NCBI GenBank assembly: GCA_030581615.1
Contig: JAKTTT010000023.1
Coordinates: forward strand, 186,001 to 250,000
Direction: 5' to 3'
Source: Alloascoidea africana
Taxonomy: Eukaryota; Ascomycota; Alloascoideomycetes; Alloascoideales; Alloascoideaceae
DNA: 64,000 nt
The translations under genes and the position numbers were made by a program. Positions within the stretch are counted from its first letter, which is position 1. Every line of letters begins with the position of its first letter. The notes below the pieces were generated by a model, which searched no databases, was not told the origin of the DNA, and saw nothing but the letters and a program-made list of their open reading frames with translations. Below, piece after piece: positions 22,501 to 30,218 of this stretch.

Positions 22501-23730
22501 GCCCACTAAGGCATCAGCATTTATAACCGAATCTGCGGAAATGTCTTCGCTGTCAGATTCGCTTAAATACTTCATTGTATCAATTAGTACCTGATGCCGC
22601 TTTTGGGTGGTATCACATGAATCAAGGTTAGAAAACATTTTCACTGCTTTTAGTGACTTCTTCTCTAGTTTAAAAAGCTGTGGTATGCTCAATTCGTTGG
22701 GCAGTCCAACTTGTCCAATACTGATATTTCTCAAACTTGCTTGCTGTTCTGGCGTTGGCCCTACATCTTCTGCCTCATCATGTGAATGCAGTTCAACTAG
22801 CTGATGCCATATTCGATCTCCAATATGAATCTCAACATAGTCATGGAGGATATTCTCCAAATCTTCACCTGTCATTCCTGTATTAGAAACTAAATCCTCC
22901 AAGAGTCGAGGTTCCAATGATCGAAAAATTTCAACAGCTTCCAGAACAACAGACTCAAAGCAGCTCACTAGTTCAGTGTCTGACTGAGCCTGCTTGCATG
23001 AAAATTGGCGAAAAAGCAGGGAAAACTTGGGTCCCAAGTTTCTCGATATTAATGGGTACATCTTTAGTATGTCATCAAAGGGAAGTTTTAGTTTTGGTAT
23101 GCGAGGAAAGGTAGAATCCTCCAGATCTATTTCAGAATGGCCAAGCTTGTTTGCAATGGAATCATGTTTCATGCTTGGGAATACTGTAGCTGACTCCAGG
23201 GGTGGAAAGAGATCAGAATTTAGTATGTCAGTATCTTTGAGTGGTATAGGGTTGCCAATTAGTGGTCTCGATATCGTTATTATTAGGACTTCAGCACCAC
23301 TTGCCACAGGCACTGGAAGAAGGGATTGCGAAATAACCTGAGCTGGAATTTGCCGCTGAAAATTCTTCCAAGGTATTACCGAGTCTCTATCTATCTTTAG
23401 CGTTCTCTCATTCATTGTTGTGTAATAAGACCGTGAGAGCACTCTATTTGTGCTGCCTGTACTTGTTGGAGAAAATGATGCTTTGATGATGTGAGAGGCG
23501 ATAAATGTGTCCTGTGTACATAGTTGAGCATACTGTGTCGAAGTATCAGTGTCAAATGTATAGATCAAAGACTCTGAAGTAGGGACTAATATTATATAGG
23601 CAGAAGGGTTTGCCAGAATGGATCTGAGAATGTCTTTCGTTTGGCTACTGATAGTAGTGCCTTGGCTATTACCGCTGGGCTGGGCATTGAATAGACCATT
23701 CAAAAATGGGTTCAAAAAGGAACGATCCAT
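19568..23730 (-). CDS. VRL1: VRL1: VPS9-ankyrin-PX-BAR protein of the VINE complex
   Basis: Two coding exons, 23730-22484 and 22421-19568, joined across a 62-nt intron (GTGAGT donor, CTAAC branch, TTATTAG acceptor) that falls inside the VPS9 domain; the join closes the frame and gives 1366 residues. The domain order is that of yeast Vrl1. A VPS9 Rab5-GEF domain covers about residues 280-460, with the exchange Asp near 406 and the GYILSTLE segment. Ankyrin repeats cover about 520-770 (TPNGESALMLAVQ, NTLLHIL, NKGLTPLM, NKGLTAADLA). A divergent PX module covers about 790-945 (YRTVSEFTFLWRWL), and a long helical BAR-like region covers about 1000-1310, then an acidic tail. Vrl1 pairs with the sorting nexin Vin1 on endosomes and activates Vps21-type GTPases. 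The gene is intact here. It diverges from LIG4 with 214 bases between starts. Confidence 0.9.
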
Positions 23731-23944
23731 TTATACCCACTATACAGGAGTTTCTTTGGGCTCCCTAGATATGGTGAACGAGCGGATGAAGCAATGAAAG
23801 AGGAGGAAACTGATTTGAGCACTTGAACCTAGATTTCTATCTTCCTAGGCAAATGTGAAGGGAAGGTCATCTGGGCGTATGGGTGTTTGTAAATCAGGAA
23901 CATGCTGAACAGAATGAGTTGTGAGATATTGCAAATGAGCCGTA
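23731..23944. promoter_or_regulatory. Shared divergent promoter VRL1/LIG4
   Basis: Only 214 bases separate the two start codons, so the two genes must share this nucleosome-free region. No TATA box is visible. No strong known motif stands out. Confidence 0.5.
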
Positions 23945-26900
23945 ATGACCACCCTGAGCGAGGAATTCTTGAAAACGGACGATGAAAATCTCATTGCGCC
24001 TCCAAATCATGGCCCATCTCCTAAATTCAATACTCTTGTAAATCGTGTTTTTAGACAATTGGCATACACGGGAAAGAAGTACCGTGCTCTGGGGTTATCT
24101 AAGACAGAGTTCAAACGACAAGTTATTTCAGCTTTCATCAAAACATGGAAGCAAGAAGTAGGAAAAGATCTGTTTCCAGCATTTAGGTTATGTAAGAACT
24201 CTTTGGATGTTCTGTTCTTCTTTCCAGCAGTTTCTAACTTGTACAGTAATGCCTGATGTATGAAATGTCTTACTTGATTAATACAGGCTTTATTGTCTAA
24301 CCTGTTTGCATTTTCGCAGAAAGATAATGAGCGCCCTCCGTATGTTTTCCGTGTTTTTACTAAATTGCCTAGTATCTAACGAGATTAAAAGATCGAATCT
24401 AAAAGAAACGACATTGGGCCGGCACATCATTAAAGTATGGTATTGGGGTATTTTTGATTGTACTTCATATTAACAGATTACAGATTCTTCAAATCAATCC
24501 AGACTCTTCAGATGCTAAGGCCATTTACAATTGGAAAGAAGGGTTAAGCAGTTCTTCTGGCAACTTTGCTATGAGATGCTACGAAGTTATTGCAAAGCGC
24601 AGTCCTCCAGACAAACCTTTTAGCGACTTGACAGTGGATGATGTGAATAAACAATTGGATGATTTATGCTCAGCGGAATCAACAACTCAAGTCTTGGAAA
24701 TTTTGAAAAGCTTTTATGAATTGATGAATCCAGAGGAGTTCAAATGGCTGATTCTTATTATTCTAAGAAGTAGGTAAAATTGAGTGCAACTCATGAGATT
24801 TAGCTAACCACAATCAAGATATGCACTACGGGACTACTGAAAAAACCATCCTTGAAATATTTCATCCAGATGCGAAAAATCTTTTTAACGTGACAATGAA
24901 TCTTAAAAGAGTGTGCTATCTTCTTTATGACCCAGAACTCAGGCTGCCCGGAGAAACACAAGAAATCTTTTTATTTTCATGCTTTCAACCTCAACTGGCT
25001 TTTCCATACGGCAGACTAGGATCATATGAGGCTGTTGCCAACGCAATGAGGGGCAGTTTCTATATTGAGGAAAAGATCGATGGAGAAAGAATACAAATTC
25101 ACATGTCAAATTACGGGAAAGACTTCAAGTTTTGGAGTCGAAAAGGCAAAAATTACACAGATAGCTATGGGACTTCAGTAGATGATGAAAGTGGATCACT
25201 GACCAAACATTTAGAAGGCATAATTCATCCATCTGTGTACAAGTATGCTCGAAACACCTGGTGTACTGTGGATAAGCTGCTAACTTTGATTATAGTTGCA
25301 TATTGGATGGTGAAATGGTAGCTTGGGATCCAGACGAGCAAGTAATTGTACCTTTTGGAACTCTCAAGAGTGCCATTGTGTCAGAATCGGCGAATGTGGG
25401 GAAAACGAGGCCTATGTGTAAGCGAATCATTTGAATTCATGAAGCAAATCACTAACACCATTCCAAGTTGTGGCGTTTGACCTGCTTTTTATGAATGACA
25501 AGCCTCTTGTCAAGTGTTCCCTAGAAGATAGACGGCAATTTCTCGAGAAGATAATCACTCCTAAGCAAGGTTACTTGGATGTTCTTAAATATTCTGAAGG
25601 GAAAGTGGCTAATGATATTAAGAAATGTTTAACTCAGGTGATTGAGGAAGGGTAAGTAGCTGCATAAAAGGTTGAAGTGACAGTGTCTAATAGTCATGTT
25701 GATGTGACAAATGTTAGATCTGAGGGTTTGGTAGTAAAAAATCCAAGATCTCCCTATGTTATTGGTGAACGGCACAACACATGGATTAAGGTTAAACCAG
25801 AATACATTGATGAGTATGAAGATAACCTCGATTTGATGATTATTGGTGGAAGTAAAGGGAAAGGCTACAGAGCCAACCGTTTAGCGACCTTTGTTTGCGG
25901 TTTAAGAGATGATCAAAATCCAAAAAGGTCTGCATTTGTCAATTGATTTTTGTCTTGAGTCAAAACTAACTCGAGGGATGGTAGATTTCATTCTTTTGTT
26001 CGAGTTGGCGGCGGATTTTCCACAGCAGATTATAATAGAATTCGCCATTTGACAGAAGGAAAGTGGGTTCAGTTTAATCCCAATAAGAAACATCCTGAAC
26101 AAGATGAGTTTATAGAGCTTTCTGAGCGAGGCAAATCAGATTGGCCTGACTATTGGATTAAATGTACAGACTCTGTTGTAATTGAGGTGAAAGCATCACA
26201 GATTGTTCCCTCGGACTCCTATGCTGCGCCAATGACGTTACGATTTCCCCGTTTTAAGAAAATAAGGGAAGACAAAAACTGGAAATCCGCGCTTTCAGTA
26301 CGTGATTTATTGAACTTGAAAGTGAAAACGGAAATTGAACTAGAAGAGGCTGCTAAAAAAGCTCAACAAGTTCGAGAGCGAGCTAGGAAAAAGAGAAAAA
26401 CAAATGTGATTAAGCCGCTTAAATTTGATGCGAACATTGATCTTTCAAAGTACGAGCCAACTTTCATTTTTCAAGGACATACATTTCATGTGATTTCTGA
26501 TTCTGTAAATCCCAAGATGTCAAAGCAAAATCTTGAACAGATCATCAAAGTTAATGGAGGCAATATCACACAATCCAGTAAGAAATCGATAGACAGTAGC
26601 ATCGGATTATTGATGTTTTACATCTCTGATATCGACTCAATTCAAGTGAAAGGATTGACAGATCCAAAGTATATGAAATCAAAGAGAACTGGTGAAGAAC
26701 GATTTCAACCTCATGATGTAATCAAGCCTATTTGGATTTTTGACTGTCTGAAAAGCCATAAAATGATACCTTTTGAACCCAAGCATTTACACTGGGCTAC
26801 AGAGAAAACAAGAAAGAGGGCTGAACAACAAATAGACCCTTATGGCGATAGCTATACTTTATCAATTACTGATAGCGAGCTTAGCAAGTTACTGAAAAAC

Positions 26901-27462
26901 ATGCATATCTCTCCTACCGGTTTGGACAAGGCCGAGCTTAAGCTTAGTGAACTGGAGGATCTGCTGGGTGAAGTGCCCAGTGGGATGTGGCTGAAGGACG
27001 TTGTCATTTATTTTGATTTTGTGAATAAGGATGACCATCTCAAGGACAAGCGTTTCAGTGCTAATAATTGTAATGAATGGAATTTCAGATTGGACCTGGC
27101 AAAGAACTATGCACTGTTTTGGGGTGGTTCAGTAGAGGACTCAATAATGAGCCAAGACATTTCAATATTCGTGATCAATGATAATGTTCCAGACTATAAA
27201 GACCGTGTTCATTACATCAGGCATATTCTGGCAAAGTAAGATTGTTTTATTTCTAGAAGAAACTTTGGCTTTCTAACCTCTTGTTTTCATGAAGAAGGGA
27301 ACGGCCTTTGGGGCGAGTTGTGTCGGCTGCATGGTTAGAAGAGTCATGGAAGGAGAATACTCGTTTGACAGAAGATAGTATGTTTCTAATCATTTATGAG
27401 ATTGTGAAGCTTAACTAACAACTAATTATACGTTTTTAGCGTTTGAGTTACAAGGGAAGTAA
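23945..27462 (+). CDS. LIG4: DNA ligase IV (Lig4/Dnl4), 12 coding exons
   Basis: ATP-dependent ligase of non-homologous end joining, partner of Lif1/XRCC4, nuclear. The gene is split by 11 introns. Proposed exons: 23945-24191, 24247-24257, 24320-24339, 24392-24434, 24484-24769, 24819-25242, 25296-25417, 25468-25651, 25718-25927, 25985-27235, 27298-27377, 27440-27462. Together they give 2901 coding bases and 966 residues, normal for the family. Exon 2 is 11 nt (completing LMPD), exon 3 is 20 nt. Landmarks: FRLLMPDKDNERP, adenylation motif I EEKIDGER with Lys288, CILDGEMVAWDP, FDLLF, SEGLVVKNPRSPY, WIKVKPEY, then VGGGFSTADY. BRCT1 follows (HTFHVIS to WIFDCL) and BRCT2 ends with the WLEESWKE segment. 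Donors are GTAAGN, GTATGN or GTAGGT except intron 9 (GTCTGC). The last intron's end has two tandem AAG acceptors (27294 or 27297). An alternative without intron 11 would change only the last residues. Confidence 0.9.
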
Positions 27463-27572
27463 GCACCGTAATTTCCCCTTGGGAAATTAGCTAAGCAACA
27501 TTTATTTCAATTAAACACATGTTCTATGTTGTTTTAATCATCATTCTAGTATCTAATGCTCTATTATCCCCA

Positions 27573-28343
27573 TTAACGGCCCATCCAACCACCATCAACA
27601 ACCAAAATTTCTCCATCCACGTAGTTTGATGCATTGCTGGCGAGAAATATAACCGGACCTTTAAAGTCTTCGGGTTTTCCCCATCTACCAGCAGGAATTC
27701 TTTCCCCAATTTGTCGTGATCTCACCGGATCGGCTATAAGAGCAGTATTCATATCGGTATCGATATAGCCTGGTGCTATAGCATTAACATTGATGCCCTT
27801 CCCGGCCCATTCATTTGCAAGAGCTTTTGTGAATTGGCCCACACCTCCCTTGGCCGCAGCATATGCAGGAACAGTTAGACCTCCTTGAAATGTGAGAAGG
27901 GAAGCAATGTTTATAATTTTCCCGGGAATGCCTTTTTCAATCTGATGTCGGCCCACGGCTCTAGCGAGGAAGAAGGGGGTACTTAGATTGACTTGTAAGA
28001 CGTCATCCCAGTCGCTGGTTTCGAAAAGATGCGCTGGGCTTCTTCGTTGAATCCCAGCATTGTTGACCAAGATGTCGATCTGATGGTTTGGAGAAAGGTC
28101 AATTGCTTTGGGTACAATCGCCTCCACTTGCTCCCTGTTATCCAAGTCGGCGTTAATAATGAATACATTTCTTCCTAAAGCTTTAATTGACTCGAATGTG
28201 TCTGTTGATGCTGAAGCTCTCTGAACTAGAATAACGTCAGCGCCAGCTTCTGCCAAACCCTTGGCCATAGCAGCGCCAATGCCCCGAGTACCTCCAGTGA
28301 GAAGAGCAACTTTGCCTTCGAGAGAGAACAGAGAAGAAGACAT
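27573..28343 (-). CDS. Short-chain dehydrogenase, 2-deoxy-D-gluconate 3-dehydrogenase (KduD)-like
   Basis: A 256-residue classical SDR. Cofactor motif TGGTRGIG lies at residues 16-23, NNAG at 94-97, and the catalytic set is Ser148, Tyr161 and Lys165 (YAAAK). The segments WDDVLQVNL, GKIINIASLLTFQGG, LANEWAGKGINVNAIAPGY and IPAGRWGKPEDFKGP are those of bacterial KduD and related sugar-acid dehydrogenases, which oxidise 2-keto-3-deoxy-gluconate-type substrates with NAD(P). The protein has no targeting signal, so it is probably cytosolic. It converges on LIG4 (110 bases between stops) and has a TATA box 50 bases before its ATG. The true substrate in yeast is not known; gluconate or sorbose reduction by related SDRs is an alternative. 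Confidence 0.88.
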   Translation of the reverse strand: MSSSLFSLEGKVALLTGGTRGIGAAMAKGLAEAGADVILVQRASASTDTFESIKALGRNVFIINADLDNREQVEAIVPKAIDLSPNHQIDILVNNAGIQRRSPAHLFETSDWDDVLQVNLSTPFFLARAVGRHQIEKGIPGKIINIASLLTFQGGLTVPAYAAAKGGVGQFTKALANEWAGKGINVNAIAPGYIDTDMNTALIADPVRSRQIGERIPAGRWGKPEDFKGPVIFLASNASNYVDGEILVVDGGWMGR

Positions 28344-28785
28344 GTTTTAATGTGATCAATCGGAAAAAGTTCAGAGAGACTCGATCTGCTTTTATACCAG
28401 AAGTTTACTCTATACAATTGGAAAAAGCGTGGGGGACCGGAGAAATGCCTAAATCATGGTGGGGTATCGTCATGTGACATGATTCTAATCTTCGAGAAAG
28501 GTATATCAGGTCCAACCTCTTTGACCTTCGTGGAGCATTTGTTTGTTCACCCATGTCTATAGATTCTGATCAGCATTTTCAAAAATTGGTTCCTTATTGA
28601 AGATTTGTACCAGCCTAATGCCTCATAGCATCCTAAACTTACAGGAGATGCTTGAGACAGTCTTCTTTAGCCTGCTGAAGATACCAATAAATGAGGTTAT
28701 TAACCTACGACGGCTAGATGAGGTGCCATGAACAGATTTAGAATGAAAGGGGATGAATTATGTATTACAATAGCAGTTCATACAT
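28344..28785. other. Intergenic SDR promoter / RPS22 3' flank
   Basis: 442 bases holding the SDR promoter and the RPS22 3' end. TATAAAA lies at 28390-28396. A GTCATGTGACATG near-palindrome occurs around 28470-28482. Nothing else seen. Confidence 0.5.
28390..28396 (-). promoter_or_regulatory. TATA box of the SDR gene
   Basis: TATAAAA on the minus strand about 50 bases upstream of the ATG at 28343, implying a short leader. Confidence 0.5.
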
Positions 28786-29398
28786 TTAGTACACAAATCC
28801 AAGAATCTTTCCACCAACGTGCTTCCTTCTGGCCTCCTCGTGGTCCATAATTCCGGCAGAGGTTGTGAGAATGATATAACCAAACTGACGGGAAGGCAAA
28901 AGATTGATAACCCATTTCTCAATGTCATCGATCTTGATGTTGAATCGGGGAGAAATGACACCGCACTTGTTCAGACGGCCGTTCAATTGAACAACAATCT
29001 TTCCAGATCGGTGGTCGTCGACGTACTCGAATTCATCAATGTAGCCTAAAACCATGTTAGCAATGATCAGTGAAAAGAAAAATGAAATGTGTCAAATAGA
29101 TAAACATTAGAAGCTGGATAACGTCATGAAATAACACAGCAGCTAACGTGTAAGATAAATTTGAATCAATCTCCCGGTGTTTTAAAAGACAGAATATGTT
29201 GTAAAAGCATATTCCATCCAGTTAGATGCCGGTGTGTTGCTATGGAAAAAGTCTAGGACACATACCGTGCTTTTGCATAACAGTCAAGTACTTGATGATA
29301 ACCTTGGAGGAAGGTCTGATGAGGACCTGTCTCTTGCCAGTCTTTTCGGCGTTTGTGATGGTCTTGAGAGCGTCAGCGAGAACAGATGTTCGGGTCAT
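28786..29398 (-). CDS. RPS22: 40S ribosomal protein uS8 (Rps22), one coding intron
   Basis: Exons 29398-29266 and 29045-28786 join to 130 residues, exactly the family length, with the intron 29265-29047 (trimmed by the TTTTAG acceptor at 29046) splitting a Gly codon in [11 protein letters not shown]. The sequence is nearly identical to yeast Rps22, for example [14 protein letters not shown] at the start and [19 protein letters not shown] at the end. It is a small-subunit protein contacting helix 21 of 18S rRNA. The coding intron is about 219 nt, longer than the 50-80 nt introns elsewhere in the window. A second intron lies in the 5' UTR (separate entry). Saccharomyces RPS22B has the same two-intron layout, with snR44 in one of them. 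A conserved RTCACGTG (Cbf1) site lies upstream. Confidence 0.96.
29046..29265 (-). other. RPS22 coding intron, possible snoRNA host
   Basis: A 220-nt intron with GTATGT donor and TTTTAG acceptor. Within it a clean hairpin with a 7-bp stem (GAATATG paired to CATATTC across a 9-nt loop) is followed by an AAAACA sequence fitting the H-box form ANANNA, and further on ACACAT could serve as an ACA box. This is compatible with an H/ACA snoRNA such as snR44, hosted by RPS22B in Saccharomyces. I looked for the guide to 18S position 106 and did not find it, so a snoRNA is only a possibility. Confidence 0.3.
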
Positions 29399-29407
29399 TG
29401 CGAGTTA

Positions 29408-29599
29408 CTACGAATTTCCAATTAGTCTCAACTCATCAGTAAAAGTTGGTTATATCAAGATATTTGAACAATGGTATTCTCTTCTCGAGTAGCTTTTGGC
29501 ATTTTTATTTAAAAATAAAACCCTAATAACCATCTCAAGCTGTTTTAACACCACTCTAGATCGAGAAATATCTTAACATGGAAAATCGAGAAAACTTAC
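29408..29599 (-). other. RPS22: RPS22 5'-UTR intron
   Basis: A GTAAGT donor at 29599, a GACTAATT branch around 29419-29427 and a TTCGTAG acceptor ending at 29408 define a 192-nt intron that ends nine bases before the RPS22 ATG. The intron also contains AACCCTAA (29519-29526), a Tbf1-type motif used in ribosomal-protein promoters of many yeasts. The upstream non-coding exon begins somewhere past 29600. Confidence 0.65.
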
Positions 29600-30218
29600 C
29601 CGTTGGTGTTGTTGCTTCAAAGAAAGAAGAGAACCAGATGAAATTGAAATTTTATTTGCGTTACTTTTCATGTATCGTTCGGTAATTTACGCCGCGATTG
29701 TGTATATTAAGGACCACAAATCACGTGGCATCTTTCATATCACGAATTAGAGTTTAGTGTAAAGGCATTTTGGCAGTTTTATCTATCTACAAACTAGACT
29801 ATTACAGGGAATTGATAATAGTTTTTCATGCATGAAAGTCATTTTAAAGAGCGAGTGGCCACTGGAATACTTCACAAATTATGCCTACGCTCGTCGCCAT
29901 GGGAAAGGGACAGAAGCATAAATTATCTGCTCGAATTGGTAGAGTTCATTAAAGCAACTATAAACAGAAACAATTATTGCCGGTAAATTCAAAATGAATA
30001 ACTAATAAATAAAAGCATTAATAAGAAATGTCAGATAAACAAGACCAAAAAATCAAAACAAAATGTTATTTTGAGAAATCTGAAAGATCAATTCATAGTC
30101 AGATTTCTTAGGGATCCAGTAAAATGCAAATAACGAAAATGCTTTTAATCTCATAAATAGCAATGCAAAACGTCAAAAAAAAAATTCAATGAACACAAAT
30201 TATCTTTAGATTTTCAGC
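29600..30218. other. Intergenic, RPS22 promoter and 3' flank of the MARVEL gene
   Basis: 619 bases containing the RPS22 promoter (about 29600-29800) and an AT-rich stretch downstream of the MARVEL-type gene. No further gene recognised. Confidence 0.5.
29720..29727. promoter_or_regulatory. Cbf1-type site ATCACGTG upstream of RPS22
   Basis: ATCACGTG matches RTCACGTG, the Cbf1 site known to control ribosomal-protein genes together with Tbf1 in non-Saccharomyces yeasts. It lies about 120 bases upstream of the 5'-UTR intron donor. Confidence 0.5.

Noticed and set aside
24192-24319. LIG4 exon 1 joined directly to the exon at 24320
   Set aside because: The join creates a stop codon; only inclusion of the 11-nt exon keeps the frame and the conserved motif.
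25261-25295. Alternative 35-nt LIG4 intron with donor at 25261
   Set aside because: Shorter than every other intron in the window; the GTATGC donor at 25243 gives a 53-nt intron and a good protein join.
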